Below are positions 55,162 to 63,277 of a stretch of DNA of 64,000 bases, in pieces. Where the stretch lies: assembly GCF_900142535.1 (NCBI RefSeq), contig NZ_FRBE01000002.1, positions 186,001 to 250,000 of the forward strand. Reading direction: 5' to 3'. The translations under genes and the position numbers were made by a program. The notes beneath the pieces are model-generated. The model did not search any database. It was not told the origin of the DNA and saw only the letters and a program-made list of their open reading frames with translations. Each line of letters opens with the position of its first letter. Within the stretch, counting starts at the first letter, position 1. The stretch is from Fibrobacter sp. UWEL. GTDB taxonomy: Bacteria; Fibrobacterota; Fibrobacteria; Fibrobacterales; Fibrobacteraceae.

Positions 55162-55861
55162 GGCGCTGCACGAAACCACGAGATTTGCCGCCCACCAGCT
55201 GGGTGGCATTTTTTTTATGAATGCGATATTGGATCAGAGGCTTCTGGATAGCAGCCACCTTAAAATGACGTTCCGCCATCAGTCCTAACCACTGGTCATG
55301 CATAGGTAAATTCTTCGGGAAGGGCAACGCCTTTTCCAGCAGTTCCCGACGAAACGCCATGCAGCAACCTGTATAAGTATTCTTGAGCCAGTTGCAGAAC
55401 AGTCCCGACTTGTAAGGACGATCCTCCCACATGCGACTGACGGAACCACCCGACGTAGAAACGGTCAAGGGACGTCCTTCCCCATCCATGAAACTTGCAT
55501 CATGAACCGCCAGGATTGCCATACCTGCGGGAGCTGTGGAGACATCACCGCCCAAGGCATCCAGCATGGACTGCACTTTTCCCGACATCCAAACGTCGTC
55601 TTGATCCGCCAGGAAAATCACATCGCCCTTGGCTTCCTGCAGGGCACGTTCAAAATTGTACGTAGGCCCAAGATGGCTGGACGCGGGCAGCAACCGGATG
55701 CGGGCATCCTGAAGGGAGGCTATCACCTCCAGAGTTCCGTCTGTGGAACCATCATCGGCAATGACCACTTCAGCATTCTGGGGCAGCTGGGAAAGGATAC
55801 TCTCCAGCTGTAGCCTTACATAAGAGGCGCCATTGTAGGTTGCGACACAGACGGTAATCAT
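55121..55861 (-). CDS. Glycosyltransferase family 2
   Basis: A 246-aa transferase of GT-A fold. ITVCVATYNGASYVRLQLESIL opens the domain; DDGSTDGTLEV and LADQDDVW hold the nucleotide/metal-binding aspartates. Similar to rhamnosyl-type GT2 enzymes. Last gene of the fdtB-like operon; it starts 3 nt after the previous gene. It probably adds a sugar to the lipid-linked glycan. Confidence 0.88.
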   Translation of the reverse strand: MITVCVATYNGASYVRLQLESILSQLPQNAEVVIADDGSTDGTLEVIASLQDARIRLLPASSHLGPTYNFERALQEAKGDVIFLADQDDVWMSGKVQSMLDALGGDVSTAPAGMAILAVHDASFMDGEGRPLTVSTSGGSVSRMWEDRPYKSGLFCNWLKNTYTGCCMAFRRELLEKALPFPKNLPMHDQWLGLMAERHFKVAAIQKPLIQYRIHKKNATQLVGGKSRGFVQRLKWRLDLLRSLLH

Positions 55862-55864
55862 GAG

Positions 55865-56743
55865 CTAGTGTTTTAAAAGGAAAGACGGAATAAAAAGCTT
55901 AGGAAAGCGTTTCAAAAATTCAGGAGAAGTACTGGCCAGTTTCGGCAGATGTTTCAGGGCGTTCCACTTCTGGCCATAAGCCAATGCAGAAAACCATCGA
56001 GCCTTCCAGACTTTAACAGCCCTACGATAAAGCTCGTGATCCTTGTACAGTTCAATAATATTCAAGATTTCCCCGTACATGCGGTCATGATTAGCGTGCA
56101 TGTTACTCCCGTGATCCTCTCGATAATAACAGCACACAATATCCGGAGAAACCGGCTGGGGACCAAACTCATAAAGCACTCGCAAGTACAGCGGGTAATC
56201 CTCGAAGAAGAATCGGGTATCATAACCACCCAGCCCAAGAATCGTTTCCGTGCGGAACATTTCAGCACAGCCATGAAGAGCCTTCTTTCCCAGGAAAAAT
56301 TCATCAAAGTGAATTTCAGGAACCGCTTCCAGAAACTGCGGGTCCATCTTCTGTCCCACCACGCCACTTTCGGACATGGGGATAACCTGCCCAAAGCAGG
56401 CCACAGCCTCCGGATGACTTTCCAGGAATCGCACCTGTCGAGCCAGGCGATCGGGCGGCATCACGTCGTCAGAAGAGAACGTGCAGTAGTATTTCCCACG
56501 GGCATAGGTCAGCAATTCATTGAGGGTGCCGATCAGTCCCTTGTTAGGACGGTGAATCAGTCTAAAGCCAAGTTCGTCGGACAGTCGCTTTAACAGCTGG
56601 GGCGATCCATCGGGACTGCCGTCATCCACCACGATCAACTCGAAGGAAACACCCTTCTGTTCCATAACGGAACGTACGGCGGCCTCCACATACTTCTCAT
56701 GGTTGTAGCTTGCCAGCAGGACAGATACTAGGGGTTGTTCCAC
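55865..56743 (-). CDS. Glycosyltransferase family 2
   Basis: A 292-aa GT2 protein beginning VSVLLASYNHEKYVEAAVRS, with VVDDGSPDGSPQLL and FSSDDVM. The C-terminal part (about 220-292) is helical and basic. Its start overlaps the flippase gene by 16 nt. Acceptor and donor sugars unknown. Confidence 0.88.
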   Translation of the reverse strand: MEQPLVSVLLASYNHEKYVEAAVRSVMEQKGVSFELIVVDDGSPDGSPQLLKRLSDELGFRLIHRPNKGLIGTLNELLTYARGKYYCTFSSDDVMPPDRLARQVRFLESHPEAVACFGQVIPMSESGVVGQKMDPQFLEAVPEIHFDEFFLGKKALHGCAEMFRTETILGLGGYDTRFFFEDYPLYLRVLYEFGPQPVSPDIVCCYYREDHGSNMHANHDRMYGEILNIIELYKDHELYRRAVKVWKARWFSALAYGQKWNALKHLPKLASTSPEFLKRFPKLFIPSFLLKH

Positions 56744-57987
56744 TTGAGCCTCCGAACCATGACAAACAAGACAACAAAATACAGCAGATTTTCCAGGGCG
56801 TAGCCTACCATGGGGCCGTTAAATTCAAACATGGGCAATCTCATGCAGACTACCGCAGAAGTTGCCAGGAACACTTCGGAAATAATCTCTACCGTCAAGA
56901 ACTTCTTGGTTTCGCAACGGGCGATCAGGACCAGCGCAAGAGCAAAACCACCAGCCCTAAAGAAGTCTCCTACCAGCTGGTAGAACAGATGGTCGGCAGC
57001 TCCCATATAGGCCTTGGAGAACAAGACCTGCACCAGAATTCCCCTACCAAAATAAAGAGCACAGACTGCCACTAGGGAGATACCCATGACCCGCAACAGC
57101 AAGGGGTTAAACAGCCTAAAAAATTCCTGGCGAGTCTGTTTCGCGGACACCTTGGGTAGAATAATCACCGTCAGGATGGCTGACATCATCATGAATAAAA
57201 AGTCGGAAACTTTCCAGACGCTCTGCCAAATGCCAGCGGCGTCATTGCCAAAATTAGAAGCCACAGAAGTTCGAATGATGGTCAACACCACAGGGCTCAA
57301 GATCATGGGAACCAGTCCCATCAAGGCATAGGACAGCCAGGGGCCGCGAACATCAGCCGCCGTAGACCAGACTCGTTTAATGCTAAAGCCTGCCTGACTT
57401 GCAACGCGAATGGCAAAAAAGGCTGCCACCACCGACTGGGTCGCAATAATGGAAAGTACGGAAAGGCGCCCCGTATAGAGGAAAAACGCAACCCAAATCA
57501 CCTGCCACATGGAGGCTATCATATTGATGAGAGCCCATTTCTTATTCTCTCCCAGACCGTTCATTACGGCGGCCGTGATGGTAATAATATTGGAGGACAG
57601 AATGCCAGGCAAGGCAAACAGGATGGCAGCTTGCACCAGGCGGGTATTCATTCCCGGAAACAGACTTTCCAGAGGCGCCATAAAGCAGAACAGTACCGCC
57701 GCAATGCAGGTAAACAAGGTTGCGAAGGTGGTCAGTCTAAAACCGCCATGCCAAATCCCCAGCAATTCCTTATCATTGTCCTTATTCTGGGCAGTCAAGC
57801 TGGTCCACCCGTTTTGCAGAGCCAAGCTGGATGTGGCCTGCCCGATAGAGAGCAAGTTCATAAACTGCCCCACGCAGGCAAAGGCCGCCGGCGGCAGGAA
57901 AATTGCCAGCAACTTATTGATGGCAAAAGCCCGCAGAGCGTTAAATGCGGTTACTGCACCAGAGCCAAGAAAACTCTTCGCAAACAT
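56728..57987 (-). CDS. Wzx-type polysaccharide flippase
   Basis: A 419-aa membrane protein with about 12 hydrophobic segments, opening SFLGSGAVTAFNALRAFAINKLLAIFL, consistent with the MOP/Wzx family that flips lipid-linked oligosaccharides across the inner membrane. Its ATG overlaps the stop codon of the aminotransferase by 1 nt (TAATG), a typical coupled arrangement. It lies between the sugar-modifying gene and the transferases. Confidence 0.86.
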   Translation of the reverse strand: MFAKSFLGSGAVTAFNALRAFAINKLLAIFLPPAAFACVGQFMNLLSIGQATSSLALQNGWTSLTAQNKDNDKELLGIWHGGFRLTTFATLFTCIAAVLFCFMAPLESLFPGMNTRLVQAAILFALPGILSSNIITITAAVMNGLGENKKWALINMIASMWQVIWVAFFLYTGRLSVLSIIATQSVVAAFFAIRVASQAGFSIKRVWSTAADVRGPWLSYALMGLVPMILSPVVLTIIRTSVASNFGNDAAGIWQSVWKVSDFLFMMMSAILTVIILPKVSAKQTRQEFFRLFNPLLLRVMGISLVAVCALYFGRGILVQVLFSKAYMGAADHLFYQLVGDFFRAGGFALALVLIARCETKKFLTVEIISEVFLATSAVVCMRLPMFEFNGPMVGYALENLLYFVVLFVMVRRLKWNNP

Positions 57988-59228
57988 TAACGAGCCTCAA
58001 AACTATTGACGGCATCGATGACCGCCTGGATTTCCACTTCCGTCATAAAGGGATGAAGTGGCAAGCTCAATTCTTCCCTGGCCAGCTTTTCCGCGATGGG
58101 ATAGCCCACTACCCCATAGGCATCCACGAAAGCCTTCTGCAAATGAGGCGGGGTCGGATAATGAATCAAGGTTTCAATGCCATGATATGCCAAATGAAGC
58201 TGGAGGGCGTCGCGGCAGCTGGTCCCATCGGGATATCCACAGTGCACCGGGAAAATATGCCACACGCAATTGCAGTGGAATCTTAAATCGTCGTCAGTGG
58301 CAACCACCCCACACATGCAGTTGGGCCTCAAGTGTCCCGAAGGCAAAACAGTTGCTTCCAGAGGCAATTTTACCAGAGGATTCCTAATTTCAGAGAGGTA
58401 ACGCCCCGCAATTTCGTTGCGTCTAGCGTTTTCTTCATCCAGTTCCGGAAGCTTTACAGAAAGAACGGCAGCCTGGATTTCATCTAAGCGAGAGTTTTCG
58501 CCCACACATTCATGAACGTACTTCTTTTCGGAGCCGTAATTAGCGATCTTTCGGACCATCTGGGCTAGCGGTTCATCGTTGGTGACTACAGCGCCAGCAT
58601 CCCCAAGAGCCCCCAGGTTCTTGCCCGGATAAAAGCTAAAGCCTGCAGCATCGCCCAGATTACCGGCACGACGGGAATCGGATGAATTATTCCAATCCAT
58701 GGTGGCGCCATGAGCCTGGGCAGCATCTTCCAGCAAAAGAATTTCACGATCTTCCGCAAAAGCCTTCAGTCGATCCATAGGGCAAAGGCGGCCATACAGA
58801 TGTACCGCAAGAATCGCCTTGACGCGAATATTGCTATAGGTTGCGTTCAAGAAAGCCTGCTCCACAGAACCCAAGGTCAACACGCATGTATCAGCATCCG
58901 GTTCAGCAGGCACAGGCACAAGCCCCGCAGCCTTTACCGCAAGCCAGGTGGCAATAAAAGTATTGGACGGCACAATGACGCCATCGCCCGGTTCCAGGCG
59001 ACCAAGCTCAATATAACCCTTCAAGATTAGGGAAAGTGCCTCCAGACCGTTCCCTACCCCAACGCAATATTTGGCACCGCAATACTCCGCAAAGTTTGCC
59101 TCAAATTTGCGGCATTCCTCGCCACGAATATACCAGCCGGATTCCACCACGCGGCTTGCAGCCTTCTGCAGACGACCGCTATAAGAATCCACCACACGCT
59201 TTAAGGGATAATAGGGAACTTGAATCAT
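57987..59228 (-). CDS. DegT/DnrJ-type sugar aminotransferase, FdtB-like
   Basis: A 413-aa PLP-dependent aminotransferase that would put an amino group on a keto-sugar nucleotide. GLEALSLILKG, EDAAQAHGA and FSFYPGKNLGALGDAG (internal-aldimine lysine) are typical. With the 3,4-ketoisomerase gene at 60352 nearby, the likely product is dTDP-3-amino-3,6-dideoxyhexose (Fuc3N or Qui3N). The start at 59228 replaces a TTG at 59237. A cysteine/histidine-rich insertion near residues 305-335 (LRPNCMCGV, FHCNCVWHIFPVHCG) is odd for the family and could bind a metal. Confidence 0.87.
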   Translation of the reverse strand: MIQVPYYPLKRVVDSYSGRLQKAASRVVESGWYIRGEECRKFEANFAEYCGAKYCVGVGNGLEALSLILKGYIELGRLEPGDGVIVPSNTFIATWLAVKAAGLVPVPAEPDADTCVLTLGSVEQAFLNATYSNIRVKAILAVHLYGRLCPMDRLKAFAEDREILLLEDAAQAHGATMDWNNSSDSRRAGNLGDAAGFSFYPGKNLGALGDAGAVVTNDEPLAQMVRKIANYGSEKKYVHECVGENSRLDEIQAAVLSVKLPELDEENARRNEIAGRYLSEIRNPLVKLPLEATVLPSGHLRPNCMCGVVATDDDLRFHCNCVWHIFPVHCGYPDGTSCRDALQLHLAYHGIETLIHYPTPPHLQKAFVDAYGVVGYPIAEKLAREELSLPLHPFMTEVEIQAVIDAVNSFEAR

Positions 59229-59235
59229 GTAGCCC

Positions 59236-59241
59236 AAAGTA
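59236..59241 (-). promoter_or_regulatory. -10 element, leaderless-type, aminotransferase operon
   Basis: Minus-strand TACTTT, seven nt, ATG at 59228; no Shine-Dalgarno sequence. Confidence 0.45.
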
Positions 59242-59319
59242 GTAAATATCCCTTTTCAGGAAACCGCCAAATTCTTACAAAACCGACAAAACCGCTGTTT
59301 TGCTGGACGAATCTTTTTC

Positions 59320-59325
59320 TAACTT
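59320..59325 (+). promoter_or_regulatory. -10 element, leaderless-type, FemAB-like gene
   Basis: TAACTT preceded by CTTTTTC and followed after six nt by the ATG at 59332. Confidence 0.4.
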
Positions 59326-59331
59326 ATGGAC

Positions 59332-60318
59332 ATGTACGAAATTTTGCCCTACACCAAGGAACTGGACCAGCGACTGGACCGTTTTGTAGACCAGGAATCC
59401 GTCAACGGAACCTTCCTGCAAAGCAGACGTTTCCTGAACTACCATCCCGAGGGAAGATTCGTAGAAAAAAGCTTTATCCTGCACAAGGGTGGCGTTATCG
59501 TGGCCTACTTCCCGGGCGCAGAAATTGATGGGGAATTTGTCTCCCATCCCGGATCCACCTTTGGCGGCCCCGTGATTGCCAAGACCTGCTATAACGCAAG
59601 CCAGCTCAAGGAAATTCTGACCCAGGCCGACCAGCATCTTGCATCCCAATTCAAGAGTGCCCGCCTGAAGGTTACCCCAGCCTTGTTCGCCGAAGAGAGT
59701 CCCGACTTGCTGGACTACATGCTGGAACATCTGGGCTACAGCCGCTATACGGAACTGAGCAGCAGAAACCCGCTGTGCAAGGACATGGACATTGTGGCGC
59801 AATGCAACCGTAACCAGCGTAGGCTCTGGAAAGAATTCAACAAGTTCGCCGAAACCGTCCCCCAGGGAAGCATCCAGTATCGCGACCTCACCAGCGAAGA
59901 AGACATCGCCACCTTCTATAAATTTCTGGTCATCTCCAAGGAAAAACACCATACCAAGCCCATCCACACCCTGGAAGACTTGATGGACTTGAAGCAGAGA
60001 TTACCCGAGAACATCCGCTTTAAGGGACTGTTCTACAATGGCCGATACGTCTGCGGGATGTTGCAGTTCGTATTCCCCAAAACGAAGGTGATTCACGACC
60101 AGAACATCTCCCCCGATGAAAGCTTCGAGCAGTTCCACCACACCACGCCCATGAACATCATGGCATTGCAGGAAGCGGCACAGCAGGGCTACACCAGCTT
60201 CTCCTGGGGCATTTCAACAGAAGATCGAGGAAACATCCTCAACGAGGACCTGTTCCATTATAAGGAATCTTTTGGAGCCACGGGGACTGTAAACGCTAGC
60301 TATACCAAAAAATTCTAG
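59332..60318 (+). CDS. FemAB/GNAT-like acyltransferase
   Basis: A 328-aa protein of the FemAB-like N-acyltransferase fold (two GNAT-like domains). RNQRRLWKEFNKFAE and a central FYKFLVISKEKHHTKPIHT are followed by FKGLFYNGRYVCGMLQFVF and GYTSFSWGISTEDRG in the second domain. In glycan clusters such proteins can acylate amino sugars, so it may act on the amine made by the FdtB-like enzyme; this is inference. The start at 59332 (third codon of the longer frame from 59326) fits the -10 spacing. It faces the ketoisomerase gene. Confidence 0.8.
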   Translation: MYEILPYTKELDQRLDRFVDQESVNGTFLQSRRFLNYHPEGRFVEKSFILHKGGVIVAYFPGAEIDGEFVSHPGSTFGGPVIAKTCYNASQLKEILTQADQHLASQFKSARLKVTPALFAEESPDLLDYMLEHLGYSRYTELSSRNPLCKDMDIVAQCNRNQRRLWKEFNKFAETVPQGSIQYRDLTSEEDIATFYKFLVISKEKHHTKPIHTLEDLMDLKQRLPENIRFKGLFYNGRYVCGMLQFVFPKTKVIHDQNISPDESFEQFHHTTPMNIMALQEAAQQGYTSFSWGISTEDRGNILNEDLFHYKESFGATGTVNASYTKKF

Positions 60319-60351
60319 CATCCACATCCAGCGGAAAATCTAAATCGAAGT

Positions 60352-60756
60352 CTATTTCACTTCCTTCAGGAAGTCTTCGTACTCATATATATAGTCGGAC
60401 TCGTCATAGTGCTCGGAAGCCAAGACCATGCACACCGCACCGCTACTGAAATTTTCAATCTCACGCCAAGTCATGGTAGGGATATACAAGCCCTTGTAGG
60501 AACGATTCAGGGAGAACTTCTGTCGAGTTTTCCCGTTATCCAGCACCACGTCAAAACTGCCACTAGCGGCGATAATCAGCTGGCGGAGCTTACGATGGGC
60601 ATGTCCCCCGCGGGTTGCACCACCCGGAACGTCATACAAGTAATACAGGCGTTTGATGTCAAAGGGGATCAACTGACCGCCTTCCACCACGCTCAGGTTA
60701 CCGCGCTGGTCATGGGCAATAGGGATATCAATTAGCTGGGGTTCGTTCCAATTCAT
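60352..60756 (-). CDS. dTDP-4-keto-6-deoxyglucose 3,4-ketoisomerase, FdtA/QdtA-like
   Basis: A 134-aa cupin of the WxcM-like/FdtA family, which moves the keto group of dTDP-4-keto-6-deoxyglucose from C4 to C3. DQRGNLSVVEGG and TRGGHAHRKLRQLI carry the active-site histidines; PTMTWREIENFS and ASEHYDESDYIYEYEDFL close the domain. FdtA and QdtA differ in product configuration and cannot be told apart here. The start at 60756 was preferred to 60810 because TATATT lies 6 nt upstream. Confidence 0.9.
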   Translation of the reverse strand: MNWNEPQLIDIPIAHDQRGNLSVVEGGQLIPFDIKRLYYLYDVPGGATRGGHAHRKLRQLIIAASGSFDVVLDNGKTRQKFSLNRSYKGLYIPTMTWREIENFSSGAVCMVLASEHYDESDYIYEYEDFLKEVK

Positions 60757-60762
60757 GACGTA

Positions 60763-60768
60763 AATATA
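60763..60768 (-). promoter_or_regulatory. -10 element, leaderless-type, ketoisomerase gene
   Basis: Minus-strand TATATT after GTTTTCAC, six nt before the ATG. Confidence 0.55.
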
Positions 60769-60810
60769 GTGAAAACCCGTACTTCGGGGGGTAGTTCGCC
60801 CTATTTTCAC

Positions 60811-60839
60811 TTGAAACCCACCGCGAGTTTTTCTATATA
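60811..60839 (+). promoter_or_regulatory. Promoter of rpsD
   Basis: TTGAAA (60811-60816), 17-nt spacer, TATATA (60834-60839). Transcription would start near 60846, giving a ~72-nt leader. Confidence 0.7.
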
Positions 60840-60852
60840 TGGGTCACACTTA

Positions 60853-60901
60853 GCGTATGTCGTGTTAAGCTCTACCAGCATACGTGTTAACCAAAGAGCT
60901 T
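60853..60901 (+). promoter_or_regulatory. Possible S4-binding pseudoknot in the rpsD leader
   Basis: Stem 1 pairs 60853-60860 with 60878-60885 (CGTATG/CATACG plus two G-U pairs). Stem 2 pairs 60867-60873 with 60895-60901 (AAGCTCT/AGAGCTT). The segments interlock in the order 1-2-1'-2', the H-type pseudoknot layout. The ribosome binding site GAGG (60910-60913) lies 8 nt downstream. E. coli S4 represses its own operon through an mRNA pseudoknot; equivalence here is inference. Confidence 0.5.
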
Positions 60902-60918
60902 CCTTTTACGAGGTTAAT

Positions 60919-61524
60919 ATGTCCTCTTTCCGTGGACCTAAGGGCAAGGTTGCCCGTTCCCTGGACCTTGCTGTTTCTCAGAAGACTCAGAAGGCTCTCG
61001 ACCGTCGTCATTTTGCACCTGGCCAGCATGGTCAGAACCGCAAGAAGTCCGCTTCTGTGTACAAGCAGCAGTTGGTCGAAAAGCAGCGTCTTCGCTTCAC
61101 CTACAACATTTCCGAAGCACAGCTTTCTAAGGCTTATGCCGAAGCAAACCGTCGCGCCGGTTCTGCAGGTGACAACCTGATGATCTTGCTCGAAACCCGT
61201 CTGGACGCAGCAGTGCTCCGCATGGGCTTCGCTCGCACCATCTTCGCAGCACGTCAGTACGTTGCACACGGTCACTTCACCGTGAACGGCGTTCGTAGCT
61301 TCTCTCCCGCTCGTCAGCTCAAGGCCGGCGACGTGATCGCAGTTCGCGAACAGTCTAAGGAACACGTTCAGATCAAGGAAGCACTGGCCGCTGGCGCAGC
61401 TGTTCCCGAATATCTGACTGTTGATGCATCTAAGATGACCGGTTCTCTCGTGAAGCTCCCGCTCCGCGATCAGATCCCCGTTCAGCTGCAGGAACAGCTG
61501 GTTGTGGAATACTACTCTCGCTAA
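60919..61524 (+). CDS. rpsD: 30S ribosomal protein S4
   Basis: Primary 16S rRNA-binding protein and, in several bacteria, a translational repressor of its own mRNA. The 201-aa product from 60919 begins SSFRGPKGKVARSLD and has the S4 RNA-binding domain (RLDAAVLRMGFARTIFAARQ to about residue 155). The start has GAGG five nt upstream; an in-frame start at 60769 adds an implausible 50 residues. The gene is isolated from other ribosomal protein genes, unlike the alpha operon of E. coli. Confidence 0.96.
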   Translation: MSSFRGPKGKVARSLDLAVSQKTQKALDRRHFAPGQHGQNRKKSASVYKQQLVEKQRLRFTYNISEAQLSKAYAEANRRAGSAGDNLMILLETRLDAAVLRMGFARTIFAARQYVAHGHFTVNGVRSFSPARQLKAGDVIAVREQSKEHVQIKEALAAGAAVPEYLTVDASKMTGSLVKLPLRDQIPVQLQEQLVVEYYSR

Positions 61525-61560
61525 CGCTAGAGTTGATCCAACGACAACTGGAACATTTGG

Positions 61561-61596
61561 AAACACTCGCAGAAATGCGGGTGTTTCTTTTTTTGC
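61561..61596 (+). terminator. Terminator after rpsD
   Basis: AAACAC(T)CGCA/TGCG(G)GTGTTT stem with a GAAA tetraloop, then CTTTTTTT. Confidence 0.9.
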
Positions 61597-61660
61597 AAAA
61601 TGGTCGATCGTGCCTAGAATGGCTTTTGGCAGTTACGTCTAGCAGGGCTTTTGGCAAAAT

Positions 61661-61700
61661 CCTAGTGCAAAAGTTCTTTTTCTAAGCAACCTGCACTAGG
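61661..61700. repeat. CTAGTGC palindromic element, copy 1
   Basis: Nine-bp perfect inverted ends CCTAGTGCA/TGCACTAGG around a 22-nt centre. Confidence 0.75.
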
Positions 61701-61746
61701 GTTTTTGAACAAATTAATACAATTTACCATACCCAGCCCCACAAAG

Positions 61747-61784
61747 CTAGTGCAAAACATCGCCAGCCACCCTTTTCGCACTAG
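61747..61784. repeat. CTAGTGC palindromic element, copy 2
   Basis: CTAGTGCAAAACATCGCC to CCCTTTTCGCACTAG; ends and AAAA/TTTT arms are complementary. 38 nt. Confidence 0.78.
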
Positions 61785-61841
61785 TCCAGCCACTAAATAT
61801 TCCCCAAAACAGGCCTTACTACCACATACAAACTAAAAATC

Positions 61842-61879
61842 CTAGTGTAAAACATCGCTAATCACCCTTTTCGCACTAG
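61842..61879. repeat. CTAGTGC palindromic element, copy 3
   Basis: Same length and layout as copy 2 with only a few differences (CTAGTGTAAAACATCGCT to CCCTTTTCGCACTAG). Confidence 0.78.
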
Positions 61880-61987
61880 CAAATCACTAAAACACCACTC
61901 CGCGACAGCCTGTGGCACCCTCGCGGCCCCCGCCGTTTCACATTTTTTACTTAAATAGAACCCGAGCGCCAAGCCCGAGTTTTTTTT

Positions 61988-61993
61988 TAAAAT
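61988..61993 (+). promoter_or_regulatory. -10 element, leaderless-type, lipoprotein at 62001
   Basis: TAAAAT seven nt before ATG; GGG in the gap is a weak alternative ribosome binding site. Confidence 0.4.
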
Positions 61994-62000
61994 TTGGGTT

Positions 62001-62474
62001 ATGAACAAACTTTGCGCACTGATACCTTTCGCTAGTCTGCTATTGTTGGTGGGATGTCCTTATGTAGATCACGGAACATCTTACGCACAGAACCGCCTTC
62101 CCACCTTGGCAGAAGCCAGCGGCTGCTACTACCACGAAGGGCAGGAAACATACGGCGATTATTCGACCGGAGTTTATGTTTGTTCAGAACTATGCATCGA
62201 CACCCTCCATGCATACATCCACGAAATAAAGTATCGCCAAAGCGAACCAGAGCTTTCCGACAAATACGAGGACACCACCACCGTGTGGGATGTTCGGGAA
62301 AACCGTCCTGATACAGACGGAACCATAAAAGACGGTCATTTCTTATTCGAGACAAATGATGGGGAGTTCGGTCGCAAGGCGGTCGGAATCTATAACGGCG
62401 GCCCTGTTCGGGAAATTAAATTCGGTCTGGATATTTATTCTGCTGAAAAGGGAGAAAGCAAATGCGAATTCTAG
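62001..62474 (+). CDS. Small lipoprotein of unknown function
   Basis: A 157-aa product with a lipoprotein signal ending in LVGC (Cys19). The mature part has paired cysteines (SGCYYHEG, VCSELCID) and ends SKCEF. No family recognised. Its end overlaps the next gene by 13 nt, so the two are coupled and probably act together at the outer membrane. Confidence 0.75.
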   Translation: MNKLCALIPFASLLLLVGCPYVDHGTSYAQNRLPTLAEASGCYYHEGQETYGDYSTGVYVCSELCIDTLHAYIHEIKYRQSEPELSDKYEDTTTVWDVRENRPDTDGTIKDGHFLFETNDGEFGRKAVGIYNGGPVREIKFGLDIYSAEKGESKCEF

Positions 62475-63040
62475 TTCTTTGCCTTTTCCTTCTGGCTACC
62501 TACGCCAACGCATTCTTCGCGTTTGGCAATCTAGGCGACAACCGTTTACAGAGCGAGAATAACGTCTATCGTCCGGCAGGTATCGTGAACTGGTCCCTGG
62601 GCGTAGGCGTCTTTGACGAACCGCAAAACCTCATTGACTACAAGATGTCCTTCGGGCTCACCCGCATTGGATATTCCTTCGACGACGGAAACGAAAGCGT
62701 TTCGCTATACGTCATGGATTTCAATCTGGTTTCCTGGTCGGCCACCTACAAGAACGTTTATTTCGAGATCTATGGAGGCTTCTCCTATCTGCTATTCGCA
62801 AACAATTTCTCCGACTACATGCAGGAGAAAGTCGGTGACGAATTCATCGACCAGGAACGGGTTTACCCCAGATACGGATATCGTCTAGGTTACTACGTCA
62901 TGGACAACCTGATGGTTTCGCTAACCGCCAACTATAACATCGTGTGGTGGCGTTACGGCCATGGCAGCTGGAATAGCAACAACAATGAAACCCTACTTAT
63001 CGGCGGCATCGGCCTGTCGGTTCAGTACAATCTGTTTTAG
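62462..63040 (+). CDS. Outer-membrane beta-barrel-like protein
   Basis: A 192-aa protein with a signal peptide (MRILVLCLFLLATYANA) and amphipathic aromatic-rich strands throughout, such as YKMSFGLTRIGYSF, ATYKNVYFEIYGGFSYLLF and RYGYRLGYYVMDNLMVSL. It ends GLSVQYNLF with the terminal Phe typical of barrel proteins. GGGAGAAAG inside the preceding gene serves as ribosome binding site. Confidence 0.75.
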   Translation: MRILVLCLFLLATYANAFFAFGNLGDNRLQSENNVYRPAGIVNWSLGVGVFDEPQNLIDYKMSFGLTRIGYSFDDGNESVSLYVMDFNLVSWSATYKNVYFEIYGGFSYLLFANNFSDYMQEKVGDEFIDQERVYPRYGYRLGYYVMDNLMVSLTANYNIVWWRYGHGSWNSNNNETLLIGGIGLSVQYNLF

Positions 63041-63072
63041 ACAAGAACTTTTTGATAAGACGTTTTTCCCAC

Positions 63073-63105
63073 GGCCTCCCCTCAGATTCTGACGGAGGTC
63101 TTTTT
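63073..63105 (+). terminator. Terminator after the lipoprotein/barrel pair
   Basis: GGCCTCC/GGAGGTC outer and TCAGA/TCTGA inner stems followed by T5. Confidence 0.8.
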
Positions 63106-63277
63106 GCTGTATAATACAATGCGTATAATAAACAACAAGTAAACTCCACTAAAAACCAAAAATTTCAATATTTTTATTCGTTTTCTGTGTTTTTGTATAA
63201 CAAAACGCCTCACCAGCACATTCAAAACCTATATTGAAAGCAAGGGTTAAACAACAATGCTAAGGAGATTTGGTAAC

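Larger units (their letters stand above)
61525..62000. other. Gene-free interval with palindromic elements
   Basis: No coding frame is convincing. It holds the rpsD terminator, two GGCTTTTGGCA direct repeats (near 61620 and 61647), three CTAGTGC...GCACTAG elements, and the promoter of the next lipoprotein. Confidence 0.7.

Noticed and set aside
60769-60918. 50-residue N-terminal extension of S4
   Set aside because: It would cover the rpsD promoter and leader; family similarity and GAGG point to the start at 60919.
61649-61879. CTAGTGC repeats as a CRISPR array
   Set aside because: Only three units, palindromic with variable centres, spacings of 86-95 nt, and no cas gene in the window.
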